Counted from the stretch's first letter, positions 46,341 through 55,049 are shown. The stretch is DNA of 64,000 bases from Paraburkholderia aromaticivorans (GCF_002278075.1 NZ_CP022990.1:2480001-2544000), one strand, 5' to 3'. Numbers and translations: made by a program. Notes: generated by a model not told the origin, from the sequence alone.

Positions 46341-47341
46341 TGAACGAAGCGAAAGCCACACAGGAGTCGTCGGCGGCGATCATCTTCGTCGATGACGAGG
46401 CCACGGCCGTGAAATACTTCCAGCGCGCCATCGGAAGCCTGGCGCCAGTCCTGACCGGCGGCTCGGTGGAAGAGGGCAAGGCGCTTCTCGACGCACACGG
46501 CGACAGGGTGGGCGTTCTTGTCTCCGACCAGCGCATGCCCGGCGAATTCGGCAACGAGCTGCTGCGCTATGCAAGCGAGCGCTATCCGCATGTCGTACGG
46601 ATCTTGACGACCGCCTATTCGGAGATCGACCAGACCGTCGCGGCTGTCAATCTCGGTCATATCCACCGCTACATCAAGAAGCCGTGGGACATTGCCGCGT
46701 TGCGCATGGAACTGAAGCAGGCGCTCGAACTGTCCGACCTGCGCAAGGAACGCGACCACCTGCTGCGTGAGAAGCTGGGGGTGCTGCAAAAGCAGACTCT
46801 CGCCACGCGGATCGGTCTGATTCGCGCGCTGTCCGCCACGCTGATCGGCACCGAGCGCTTCCAGCCGGTGGAGACCTATCTGGCAGCAGCAGTGCTCGCC
46901 GATGTGCGGAATTCCGAACCGGACTGGCTGCTGCTGGACTACTCCGATCTGGTCGCGGCCGAGAGCAGCCGGGCCGGCGCTTTTGGCAACATGGTGGCGG
47001 CAAAGCTTGCAGAGCTGCGTAACCGAGGCGCCGGTTCCACGGCCGGCGACGCGGTCGCGGCGGTGGCTCAGTCATTGAATGAGGCGGGCATCAAGGTCAG
47101 GCGCGAAGCCGATGCTCTGGTCTGGGAGGAGCTTGCCGCACTCGCCGAATTTCTGGGCGAACCGGTTAATCAGGCCGTGTCGACCGGCCATGCGGCATGG
47201 TTGGCAAGCCTGCTTTGGCTCGACGAGAATGGCTTTGCACTCGAGCCGCGACGTGAAGGGGATGCCGTCGCGTTCCGGCCCGCTCAATATCGAACTGAGT
47301 TTCCCGCCGACCGCCTCGCGGCGTGGATCGAGCAATTCTGA
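46340..47341 (+). CDS. Response regulator with a novel C-terminal output region
   Basis: 333 residues. Receiver domain with VDDE, phospho-acceptor Asp63 in VLVSDQRMPGEFG, Thr in LTTAY and the KKPW motif. After a coiled coil (ALELSDLRKERDHLLREKLG) comes a 190-residue region with no DNA-binding or enzymatic motif I recognise; parts such as LIRALSATLIGTERFQPVE suggest a helical domain, perhaps for dimerisation or histidine transfer. CAGGAG precedes the ATG. Last gene of the cluster, so the system's output may be protein-protein contact or control of the methyltransferase. Confidence 0.93.
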   Translation: MNEAKATQESSAAIIFVDDEATAVKYFQRAIGSLAPVLTGGSVEEGKALLDAHGDRVGVLVSDQRMPGEFGNELLRYASERYPHVVRILTTAYSEIDQTVAAVNLGHIHRYIKKPWDIAALRMELKQALELSDLRKERDHLLREKLGVLQKQTLATRIGLIRALSATLIGTERFQPVETYLAAAVLADVRNSEPDWLLLDYSDLVAAESSRAGAFGNMVAAKLAELRNRGAGSTAGDAVAAVAQSLNEAGIKVRREADALVWEELAALAEFLGEPVNQAVSTGHAAWLASLLWLDENGFALEPRREGDAVAFRPAQYRTEFPADRLAAWIEQF

Positions 47342-47529
47342 GCGCCGCGGGGGATGGAAGCGGCGTGGTTTGTCCATACGTACCGTTCTGAAACGTCCGG
47401 GTGAGAAGTCGTGTATTACTTGGCGGCGATGGTGTTGAAACGAGATTCAATAGCGGCCCGGCCTTTCCGTTGCAGCTCGCGCAAATAAATATGGCTCGTC
47501 GGCGGAATCTGTGGGTGGTTTGATGCGAT

Positions 47530-47949
47530 TCATGAGGGACAGAGGAAGCGATAGAGTTTCTTGCAGGTAGCGTCAAAGGCGTTCTGCTCGTGCTCGGAGA
47601 GGTGCCTCGAAAGCGGGCCACCGAACTCGTGGATCTCATTGAGAAGCAGTGTGCGGGCATCCATGGCGGCTAAGTCCGGATCGACGTGACGGACTTCGAT
47701 GAGATGGCCACCAAGCATCCAAAGGTGATCGCGGTGGCGGTGCAACGTTTTGCGGGCATAGCCGTGGGTCAGCAGGTGTTGCAGGAAAGGTGTGAAGACC
47801 TTCACGAGCGCCTGTCCGAATGGGATGTCCTCGTCCTCGAAGCGCCATGAGGCAGGCCAGTTCTGCAAGTCCGGGACGTAGCGCTCCAGTGCGTGCGGAT
47901 CTGAGGTAACAATAGCGTCTTTACTGATTCCCGCGCGCTTGCTAACCAT
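47530..47949 (-). CDS. ISL3 passenger protein, copy 1, function unknown
   Basis: 139 residues from the ATG at 47947-47949; a GTG/ATG seven codons upstream would overlap the transposase further. It runs divergently from the transposase and the two start codons share two bases (CATG). Features: WPASWRFEDEDIPFGQALVK, HGYARKTLHRHRDHLWMLGG and HEQNAFDATCKKLYRFL, suggesting a small helical protein, the middle part resembling the core-binding helix of site-specific recombinases. No known domain assigned with confidence. Confidence 0.75.
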   Translation of the reverse strand: MVSKRAGISKDAIVTSDPHALERYVPDLQNWPASWRFEDEDIPFGQALVKVFTPFLQHLLTHGYARKTLHRHRDHLWMLGGHLIEVRHVDPDLAAMDARTLLLNEIHEFGGPLSRHLSEHEQNAFDATCKKLYRFLCPS

Positions 47950-49195
47950 GTTGCTGACCCGCCTGCTCAATGCCTGCCATCATTTTCCCGGCTTCGTCTA
48001 TGAAAGTGCCCGACTGTGCGAGCAGTCCAAAACCATCGAGATCGACGTGCGGCCACGCAAGGGTTCGAAGCCGATCTGTTCGTGTTGCAACCGGCCTGGC
48101 AGCGGCTATGACACGCTCGCATCGCGTAGTTTCGAATTTATTCCGATCTGGGGCTTCGCGGTGATTTTGCTGTACGCCATGCGCCGCGTCGACTGCCGTG
48201 AGTGCGGCGTGAAGGTCGAGACGGTGCCGTGGGCCATCGGCAAGCACACGCTGACCAAGGCCTACATGCTGTTTCTCGCGCAGTGGGCACGCAAGCTCTC
48301 CTGGAAAGAGACAGCGCAAAGCTTTCGCACCAGTTGGGAGAAGGTTGCCCAGGCGGTGGAGTGGGTGGTCGACTGGGGGCTGGCCCATCGCGAACTCGGC
48401 ACCATCCGCGCTTTGGGCGTCGATGAAATCCAGTATGGCCGAGGGCACAATTATCTCACGCTGGTCTATCAGATCGAGGCCAGCTGCGTGCGCCTGCTTT
48501 GGGTTGGCCAGGAGCGCACGAAGGAAAGCTTCGCAAAGTTCTTCGTCATGATCGGCAAACGGTTGTGCGAGCAGGTCGAGTTCGTCTGCTCGGACATGTG
48601 GCGGCCCTACATCGAGATGATCGCACTACATTGCCCCAACGCGCTGAACATCCTCGACCGCTTCCACATCGTTGCCAAAATGAACAAGGCGATCGACGAG
48701 GTTCGCGCCGAGGAAGCTCGCCGCATGACCCGCGACGGCTATGAGCCAGTCCTCAAGAAGTCCCGCTGGTGTTTGCTCAAGCGGCCAGAGAACCTTACTG
48801 ACAATCAGCGACTGCGCCTGCGCGATCTGCTGCACTACAACCTGCGCAGTGTCCGCGCCTATCTTCTCAAGGAGGAGTTCCAGCAGATCTGGGATTACAT
48901 CTCGCCTGTCTGGGCAGGCAAGTTCCTCGATCAGTGGTGCACCCGGGTCATGCGCTCACGCATCGAACCAATGAAGAAGTTCGCACGCACCGTGCGCGCC
49001 CATCGAGAACTGATTCTCAACTACTTTCATGCGCGCAAGCAGTTCTCCAGCGGAATCGTCGAGGGTTTGAACAACAAGGCCAAAGTCACCATGAGAAAAG
49101 CGTACGGCTTCCGGACGTTTCGAACGACGGAAATCGCGCTATATCATGCACTTGGCAATTTGCCCGAGCCGCCGACAACCCACACTTTTTACTGA
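47948..49195 (+). CDS. ISL3-family transposase, copy 1
   Basis: 415 residues from the ATG at 47948. An N-terminal zinc-finger (C-x2-C in PICSCCNRPG and DCRECGVK) and a DDE domain: GVDEIQYGRGHNY for the first Asp, SDMWRPYIEM for the second, and GIVEGLNNKAKVTMRKAYGF for the Glu, all classic ISL3 motifs. The frame is intact, so the element may be mobile. Identical to the copy at 49507-50754. Confidence 0.97.
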   Translation: MLLTRLLNACHHFPGFVYESARLCEQSKTIEIDVRPRKGSKPICSCCNRPGSGYDTLASRSFEFIPIWGFAVILLYAMRRVDCRECGVKVETVPWAIGKHTLTKAYMLFLAQWARKLSWKETAQSFRTSWEKVAQAVEWVVDWGLAHRELGTIRALGVDEIQYGRGHNYLTLVYQIEASCVRLLWVGQERTKESFAKFFVMIGKRLCEQVEFVCSDMWRPYIEMIALHCPNALNILDRFHIVAKMNKAIDEVRAEEARRMTRDGYEPVLKKSRWCLLKRPENLTDNQRLRLRDLLHYNLRSVRAYLLKEEFQQIWDYISPVWAGKFLDQWCTRVMRSRIEPMKKFARTVRAHRELILNYFHARKQFSSGIVEGLNNKAKVTMRKAYGFRTFRTTEIALYHALGNLPEPPTTHTFY

Positions 49196-49201
49196 CGAAC
49201 C

Positions 49202-49500
49202 ATAAATATAACCAATCTGCGCCGACGCCAGTCGACAGTGAAAAGGCCAAAGCAAGGCGGACGGTCCGGTTAAAGTCCGCCATAAAAAAGCCGATATAAC
49301 CCAAAGGAAGATGCAGAGAATCGCCGTACACGCGAGGTAAGCGTGATCGGATGCGCATTGCTTGAAGCGTGACGCATCCGGGCGATTCGACGGCCTGCCG
49401 GCCGTATCGAGCATTGACCCTGATCCCACGCCGGCTGGCCTCGTTCAAGGGCTTGACCGTTCAAGACTCGTATTCAGCACCGAAAAGGAAAAATAAGAAA
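49202..49500. other. 299-bp spacer between two inverted ISL3 copies
   Basis: Starts with the right target duplication of copy 1 (ATAAATAT) and ends with the left one of copy 2 (ATAAGAAA). It holds the native AAGGAAAA ribosome binding site of the downstream lipoprotein gene at about 49485-49492, and a GGCGGAC/GTCCGCC inverted repeat at 49256-49281. On the minus strand a frame continues into the sequence left of copy 1 when the IS is removed (see findings). Confidence 0.7.
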
Positions 49501-49506
49501 GGTTCG

Positions 49507-50754
49507 TCAGTAAAAAGTGTGGGTTGTCGGCGGCTCGGGCAAATTGCCAAGTGCATGATATAGCGCGATTTCCGTCGTTCGAAACGTCCGGAAGCCGTAC
49601 GCTTTTCTCATGGTGACTTTGGCCTTGTTGTTCAAACCCTCGACGATTCCGCTGGAGAACTGCTTGCGCGCATGAAAGTAGTTGAGAATCAGTTCTCGAT
49701 GGGCGCGCACGGTGCGTGCGAACTTCTTCATTGGTTCGATGCGTGAGCGCATGACCCGGGTGCACCACTGATCGAGGAACTTGCCTGCCCAGACAGGCGA
49801 GATGTAATCCCAGATCTGCTGGAACTCCTCCTTGAGAAGATAGGCGCGGACACTGCGCAGGTTGTAGTGCAGCAGATCGCGCAGGCGCAGTCGCTGATTG
49901 TCAGTAAGGTTCTCTGGCCGCTTGAGCAAACACCAGCGGGACTTCTTGAGGACTGGCTCATAGCCGTCGCGGGTCATGCGGCGAGCTTCCTCGGCGCGAA
50001 CCTCGTCGATCGCCTTGTTCATTTTGGCAACGATGTGGAAGCGGTCGAGGATGTTCAGCGCGTTGGGGCAATGTAGTGCGATCATCTCGATGTAGGGCCG
50101 CCACATGTCCGAGCAGACGAACTCGACCTGCTCGCACAACCGTTTGCCGATCATGACGAAGAACTTTGCGAAGCTTTCCTTCGTGCGCTCCTGGCCAACC
50201 CAAAGCAGGCGCACGCAGCTGGCCTCGATCTGATAGACCAGCGTGAGATAATTGTGCCCTCGGCCATACTGGATTTCATCGACGCCCAAAGCGCGGATGG
50301 TGCCGAGTTCGCGATGGGCCAGCCCCCAGTCGACCACCCACTCCACCGCCTGGGCAACCTTCTCCCAACTGGTGCGAAAGCTTTGCGCTGTCTCTTTCCA
50401 GGAGAGCTTGCGTGCCCACTGCGCGAGAAACAGCATGTAGGCCTTGGTCAGCGTGTGCTTGCCGATGGCCCACGGCACCGTCTCGACCTTCACGCCGCAC
50501 TCACGGCAGTCGACGCGGCGCATGGCGTACAGCAAAATCACCGCGAAGCCCCAGATCGGAATAAATTCGAAACTACGCGATGCGAGCGTGTCATAGCCGC
50601 TGCCAGGCCGGTTGCAACACGAACAGATCGGCTTCGAACCCTTGCGTGGCCGCACGTCGATCTCGATGGTTTTGGACTGCTCGCACAGTCGGGCACTTTC
50701 ATAGACGAAGCCGGGAAAATGATGGCAGGCATTGAGCAGGCGGGTCAGCAACAT
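49507..50754 (-). CDS. ISL3-family transposase, copy 2
   Basis: 415 residues, the same protein as copy 1: zinc-finger N-terminus and DDE catalytic domain, no lesions. Transcription runs away from the lipoprotein gene to its right, so any activation of that gene would have to come from the divergent passenger side. Confidence 0.97.
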   Translation of the reverse strand: MLLTRLLNACHHFPGFVYESARLCEQSKTIEIDVRPRKGSKPICSCCNRPGSGYDTLASRSFEFIPIWGFAVILLYAMRRVDCRECGVKVETVPWAIGKHTLTKAYMLFLAQWARKLSWKETAQSFRTSWEKVAQAVEWVVDWGLAHRELGTIRALGVDEIQYGRGHNYLTLVYQIEASCVRLLWVGQERTKESFAKFFVMIGKRLCEQVEFVCSDMWRPYIEMIALHCPNALNILDRFHIVAKMNKAIDEVRAEEARRMTRDGYEPVLKKSRWCLLKRPENLTDNQRLRLRDLLHYNLRSVRAYLLKEEFQQIWDYISPVWAGKFLDQWCTRVMRSRIEPMKKFARTVRAHRELILNYFHARKQFSSGIVEGLNNKAKVTMRKAYGFRTFRTTEIALYHALGNLPEPPTTHTFY

Positions 50755-51172
50755 GGTTAGCAAGCGCGCGGGAATCAGTAAAGACGCTATTGTTACCTCA
50801 GATCCGCACGCACTGGAGCGCTACGTCCCGGACTTGCAGAACTGGCCTGCCTCATGGCGCTTCGAGGACGAGGACATCCCATTCGGACAGGCGCTCGTGA
50901 AGGTCTTCACACCTTTCCTGCAACACCTGCTGACCCACGGCTATGCCCGCAAAACGTTGCACCGCCACCGCGATCACCTTTGGATGCTTGGTGGCCATCT
51001 CATCGAAGTCCGTCACGTCGATCCGGACTTAGCCGCCATGGATGCCCGCACACTGCTTCTCAATGAGATCCACGAGTTCGGTGGCCCGCTTTCGAGGCAC
51101 CTCTCCGAGCACGAGCAGAACGCCTTTGACGCTACCTGCAAGAAACTCTATCGCTTCCTCTGTCCCTCATGA
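50753..51172 (+). CDS. ISL3 passenger protein, copy 2, function unknown
   Basis: 139 residues, identical to the product of copy 1. It is transcribed towards the lipoprotein gene and its stop lies 44 bp before that gene's ATG. No terminator hairpin is seen between them, so read-through from this gene is the most direct way the lipoprotein gene could now be transcribed. Confidence 0.75.
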   Translation: MVSKRAGISKDAIVTSDPHALERYVPDLQNWPASWRFEDEDIPFGQALVKVFTPFLQHLLTHGYARKTLHRHRDHLWMLGGHLIEVRHVDPDLAAMDARTLLLNEIHEFGGPLSRHLSEHEQNAFDATCKKLYRFLCPS

Positions 51173-51216
51173 ATCGCATCAAACCACCCACAGATTCCGC
51201 CGACGAGCCATAAGAA

Positions 51217-51681
51217 ATGAAGTTGAAGAAATTGATTCCGCTGTGCGTCTCGTTGTTGGTGATGGCGGGATGCGCATCCGTGCCGATGGGCGATCCGCAG
51301 AAGGACGCGGCACTGAAAACTTTCAATGCCCCGCAGAATAAAGCGGCGATCTATGTATATCGGAACGAGAGCATGGGTGCTGCGGTGAAGATGCCGGTCA
51401 CCGTGGATGGCCAGGTTCTCGGCGACACGTTAGCCAAAACCTATCTGTACACGGAAGTCGAACCGGGTTCACATGAACTGGTGTCTAAAGCGGAGAACGA
51501 TTCGACGCTCAAAATCGACACGGTGGCCGGTAAGAACTATTACGTCTGGCAAGAAGTCAAGATGGGTATTCTGTATGCGCGCAGCAAGCTGCAGTTGGTC
51601 GACGACCAAACCGGCCAGGGCGGCGTGAAGGAATCGAAACTGACAGTCGCGCCAGCGGCTCAAGCCAGCGCGGCCAAGTAA
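51217..51681 (+). CDS. DUF2846-type outer-membrane lipoprotein
   Basis: 154 residues. The lipobox LVMAGC in MKLKKLIPLCVSLLVMAGCA directs lipid attachment at Cys19. AAIYVYRNESMGAAVKMPVT and GSHELVSKAENDSTLKIDT fit the DUF2846 family, whose function is unknown. The ATG itself is intact, but ISL3 copy 2 lies immediately before it: the present upstream sequence is GACGAGCCATAAGAA, which has no good ribosome binding site. Confidence 0.88.
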   Translation: MKLKKLIPLCVSLLVMAGCASVPMGDPQKDAALKTFNAPQNKAAIYVYRNESMGAAVKMPVTVDGQVLGDTLAKTYLYTEVEPGSHELVSKAENDSTLKIDTVAGKNYYVWQEVKMGILYARSKLQLVDDQTGQGGVKESKLTVAPAAQASAAK

Positions 51682-51838
51682 AGCCGAATTGTTGAATATC
51701 GCAGCGGATTGAGATCGGCACCCCGGCAGCTTCAAGCGCGTCATGAACATGCGTGCTTTGCCGGGGCGGTGAAGTCCATGAGGTTGGCTCGAAGCCGATG
51801 CCCCGAGCCGGACTCCACCCCCGGTTACGCATGTTCGC

Positions 51839-52840
51839 TTACGCCAGCCACCCCTTGATCGTCTCCGCCATGACCGAGGTCGAAATGCCGTAGCGGTCAT
51901 GGAGCGTGGGCAGGGCCCCGGCCGCGAGGAACGCATCCGGCAGTCCCACCTGCCTGAACGGACACGACACGCCCGCGCGCATCAATTCCGCGGCGACGGC
52001 TTCTCCCAGACCGCCGATCACCGTATGGTTCTCCGCCACCACCACGAGCCGGCCCGAGCGCCTTGCTTCGCGCAAAATGGTTTCGGTATCGAGCGGCTTG
52101 ATGGTCGGCACGTGGAGCACGCCGACTTCGACCCGATCTTTTTCGAGCGCTTTGGCTGCTTCGAGCGCGCGCATCGTCATGATGCCGGACGAGATGATCA
52201 GCACGTCTGCACCGTCACGCAGCATCTTTGCCTTGCCGAGTTCGAAGGTGTAGTCGTATTCGTCGAGCACGGCGGGCACGTTGCCACGCAGCAGGCGCGC
52301 ATACACCGGTCCTTTGTGGGCGGAAATCGCCGGCACCATCTGCTCGATGTCGAGCGCGTCGCACGGATCGATCACGGTCATGTTCGGCATGGCGCGCATC
52401 AACGCGAGATCTTCCGCCGCCTGGTGGCTCGGCCCGTAGCCGGTCGTCAGGCCCGGCAGCGCGCAGACGATCTTCACGTCCAGATTGTCTTCGGCAATCG
52501 CCTGATGCATGAAGTCATAGGCGCGGCGTGTTGCGAATACCGCATATGTGGTGACGAACGGTTGGGCGCCTTCGTGCGCGAGGCCGGCTGCCGCGCCCAT
52601 CAGCAGTTGCTCGGCCATGCCCATCTGGTAGTAGCGCTCCGGGAATTCCTTGCCGAAGATATGAAGGTCGGTGTACTTGCCCAGGTCGGCCGTCATGCCG
52701 ACGACATTTGCCTTCTGCCGGGCCAATTCCACCAATGCGTGGCCGAAAGGCGCCGAGCGCGTGATCTGTCCTTCACCGGCAATGGATGCAATCATCGCCG
52801 AGGTTTTCAGACGCGGCTTGCTGATCGTTGCGTTGCTCAT
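51839..52840 (-). CDS. Transketolase-type, C-terminal subunit
   Basis: 333 residues. It carries the pyrimidine-binding and C-terminal transketolase domains: FPERYYQMGMAEQLLMGAAA with the catalytic Glu, PFVTTYAVFATRRAYDF and GPSHQAAEDLALMRAMPNMT. Works with the separately encoded thiamine-diphosphate N-terminal subunit to transfer two-carbon ketol units between sugar phosphates. Overlaps the N-subunit gene by 4 bp (ATGA). Last gene of an operon with an MFS permease and an SDR. Confidence 0.93.
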   Translation of the reverse strand: MSNATISKPRLKTSAMIASIAGEGQITRSAPFGHALVELARQKANVVGMTADLGKYTDLHIFGKEFPERYYQMGMAEQLLMGAAAGLAHEGAQPFVTTYAVFATRRAYDFMHQAIAEDNLDVKIVCALPGLTTGYGPSHQAAEDLALMRAMPNMTVIDPCDALDIEQMVPAISAHKGPVYARLLRGNVPAVLDEYDYTFELGKAKMLRDGADVLIISSGIMTMRALEAAKALEKDRVEVGVLHVPTIKPLDTETILREARRSGRLVVVAENHTVIGGLGEAVAAELMRAGVSCPFRQVGLPDAFLAAGALPTLHDRYGISTSVMAETIKGWLA

Positions 52841-53682
52841 GCTTGTCTCCCTGCTTCGAGTGCCTGAAGCGCCAATTGCCATTCATGGGCATCGACGCGG
52901 ATGAAGTGATTCTTCTCGCGTTCTTCGAGAAACGGCACACCGCGCCCCATGTGGGTGTCGGCGATGATCATGCGCGGTTGCGCGACGGGATGGTTGCGGG
53001 CCGCATCGAACGCGGCGGCCACGGCGGCGATATCGTTGCCGTCGACCCGTTGCGTAAACCAGCCGAATGCCTGCATTTTTTCGGTGAGCGGTTCGAACGC
53101 CATGATCTGCGTCGACGGCCCGTCGGCCTGCTGGTTGTTCACGTCGACCACCGCGATCAGGTTATCGAGCTTCCAGTGGCTCGCGGACATGATGCCCTCC
53201 CAAATCGCGCCTTCATCCAGCTCGCCGTCGGAGAACAGCGTGTACACGAACGCTTTCGAGTTCTTGCGCTTGAGACCGAGGCACCGGCCCACGGCAATGG
53301 TGAGCCCGTGACCGAGCGAGCCGCCCGACATCTCCATGCCGGGCGTATAGCTGGCCATGCCGGACATCGGCAGGCGGCTATCGTCGCTGCCGTAGGTTTC
53401 AAGCTCTTCGGCAGGCAGAATGCCCGCTTCGAGCAGTGCCGCATACAGGGCGATCGCGTAATGTCCGTTGGAAAGCAGGAAGCGGTCACGCTCTTCCCAC
53501 TCGGGGTCTTCCGGGCGATAGCGCATTGCGCCGAAGTACGCGACGGCCAGCACGTCGGCGATGTCGAGCGCCTGGCCGATGTAGCCTTGCCCCTGGACCT
53601 CGCCCATCAACAGGGCGTTTCTGCGGATGTGGTAAGCGTGCTCGGCAAGTGCTGCCGTCGATGCGTTGGATGGACTGTTCAT
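52837..53682 (-). CDS. Transketolase-type, N-terminal (thiamine diphosphate) subunit
   Basis: 281 residues. SNGHYAIALYAALLEAG, MSGGSLGHGLTIAVG and the ThDP/Mg-binding motif SDGELDEGAIWE...NNQQ are intact. CAGGAGACGAC precedes the ATG at 53680-53682. Split transketolases of this kind, coupled to an SDR and a permease, serve in catabolism of unusual pentoses, for example the apulose-phosphate enzymes AptA/AptB; the exact substrate here is not determinable. Confidence 0.93.
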   Translation of the reverse strand: MNSPSNASTAALAEHAYHIRRNALLMGEVQGQGYIGQALDIADVLAVAYFGAMRYRPEDPEWEERDRFLLSNGHYAIALYAALLEAGILPAEELETYGSDDSRLPMSGMASYTPGMEMSGGSLGHGLTIAVGRCLGLKRKNSKAFVYTLFSDGELDEGAIWEGIMSASHWKLDNLIAVVDVNNQQADGPSTQIMAFEPLTEKMQAFGWFTQRVDGNDIAAVAAAFDAARNHPVAQPRMIIADTHMGRGVPFLEEREKNHFIRVDAHEWQLALQALEAGRQA

Positions 53683-53720
53683 GTCGTCTCCTGGGTTTGG
53701 TCGGAATGGTTGAAAGAGAA

Positions 53721-55049
53721 TCAGCGGTTCACCGATTTCGCGGGCACCAGGAAGACAAAGCAGGCACCCAGTGTGACGGCGGCGGAGATGAAGATCAGCC
53801 CCGCGGTCGATTTGCCCGTGAGGTCGTTCAGCCACCCCACGATCGCCGGAGAAAAGAAGCCGGCGAGATTGGCGACGCAGTTCACGGCGGCGATCCCGGC
53901 GGCGGCTGACATGCCGCCTAGCAGCGCGGTCGGCAGCGACCAGAACTGCGAGGACGCGGCGAGGATGCCGGCTGCCGCGACGCTCAAACAGACGATCGAA
54001 GCCGCGACGCTACCGAGCGCAGGCAACACGGCGAAGCCTGCCGCCGCGACCAGCATCGGAATCGCCAGATGCAGCCGACGCTCGCGGTGATGGTCGGCGC
54101 TCATGCCGATCAACGGCAGCGCGATGATCGCGCACAGGTACGGAATGGCGGTGAACAAGCCCACCCACAGCGGATCCGCGACACCGGACTTGCGGATGAT
54201 CGTGGGCAGCCAGAAGGTCAGCCCGTACTGGCCGAGCACCACGCAGAAGTAGATCGCGGCCATCAGCCACAGGCGACGATCGCCGATGAACGACCTGATC
54301 GAGAGGTGGGCAATCTTGTGCACATTGTCGGCGGCGACATTGCGGGCGAGCAGGGTCTTTTCCGATTCGTTGAGCCATTTGGCTTTGGCAATGCCGTCAT
54401 CGAGATAGAGCAGGATCGCGATACCGAGCACGAGCGACGGCAGCGCTTCGAGCAGGAACAGCCATTTCCATCCGGCCATCTCCATCGCGCCTTGGAGCGA
54501 GTGCATGATCCAGCCCGACAGCGGACCGCCGATCATGCCCGCCAGTGGAATCGCCATGAAGAACAGCGACAACGCTTTCGCCCGCCGCGCAGCGGGAAAC
54601 CAGTAGGTCAGATAGAGAATCACGCCCGGGGCAAAGCCGGCTTCGGCGACACCCAGCAGAAAACGGAGCACGTAGAAGGCCGTGGGCGATTTCACGAAGA
54701 TGAAACTGGCGGAGATCACCGCCCACGTCAGCATGATTCGCGCGAGCCACTTACGCGCGCCGACGCGGTGAAGCACCAGATTGCTAGGCACTTCGAACAG
54801 GAAATAGCCGAGAAAGAAGATGCCCGCGCCCATGCCGTACACGGTTTCGCTAAAGCGCAGATCGTTCAGCATCTGCAGCTTGGCGAACCCGACGTTGACC
54901 CGGTCGAGATACGCACCGAGGTAGCACAGCATCAGGAAGGGGATCAGCCTGCGGCTGACTTTCGCATAGGTCTTCGACTCGAAGCTGGTCGAGTCCGTGG
55001 GTGCCGACATATCGCCCGTAATGGGCGAAGCGGTGTATTTCGATTTCAT
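53721..55049 (-). CDS. MFS transporter, anion:cation symporter type
   Basis: 442 residues with 12 predicted helices. YLGAYLDRVNVGFAKLQML and GVAEAGFAPGVILYLTYWFP are close to those of the first MFS gene in the window. Imports an organic acid or sugar acid. GGAGACAA precedes the ATG at 55047-55049, which I prefer over the ATG four codons upstream lying inside that motif. Second structural gene of the SDR-MFS-transketolase operon. Confidence 0.92.
   Translation of the reverse strand: MKSKYTASPITGDMSAPTDSTSFESKTYAKVSRRLIPFLMLCYLGAYLDRVNVGFAKLQMLNDLRFSETVYGMGAGIFFLGYFLFEVPSNLVLHRVGARKWLARIMLTWAVISASFIFVKSPTAFYVLRFLLGVAEAGFAPGVILYLTYWFPAARRAKALSLFFMAIPLAGMIGGPLSGWIMHSLQGAMEMAGWKWLFLLEALPSLVLGIAILLYLDDGIAKAKWLNESEKTLLARNVAADNVHKIAHLSIRSFIGDRRLWLMAAIYFCVVLGQYGLTFWLPTIIRKSGVADPLWVGLFTAIPYLCAIIALPLIGMSADHHRERRLHLAIPMLVAAAGFAVLPALGSVAASIVCLSVAAAGILAASSQFWSLPTALLGGMSAAAGIAAVNCVANLAGFFSPAIVGWLNDLTGKSTAGLIFISAAVTLGACFVFLVPAKSVNR

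Larger units (their letters stand above)
47493..49201. mobile_element. ISL3-family insertion sequence, copy 1
   Basis: 1709 bp with imperfect terminal inverted repeats: left GGCTCGTCGGCGGAATCTGT, right (complement) GGTTCGTCAGTAAAAAGTGT. An 8-bp target duplication ATAAATAT flanks it at 47485-47492 and 49202-49209. The 8-bp, A/T-rich duplication is the ISL3 habit. It carries a transposase and a divergent passenger gene. Identical in size and content to copy 2 but in opposite orientation. Confidence 0.95.
49501..51209. mobile_element. ISL3-family insertion sequence, copy 2 (inverted)
   Basis: 1709 bp, inverted relative to copy 1, with the same ends. A different 8-bp target duplication ATAAGAAA at 49493-49500 and 51210-51217 shows an independent insertion. 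The right duplication ends on the A of the ATG of the lipoprotein gene. Confidence 0.95.

Noticed and set aside
49256..49281. GGCGGAC/GTCCGCC inverted repeat as a terminator
   Set aside because: The A-run after the right arm would give no T-run on the plus strand, and on the minus strand the T-run comes before the stem. The loop is also long.
47485..51217. A composite transposon made of the two ISL3 copies
   Set aside because: Each copy has its own different 8-bp target duplication and the 299-bp spacer carries no cargo gene. Two separate insertions explain the structure.
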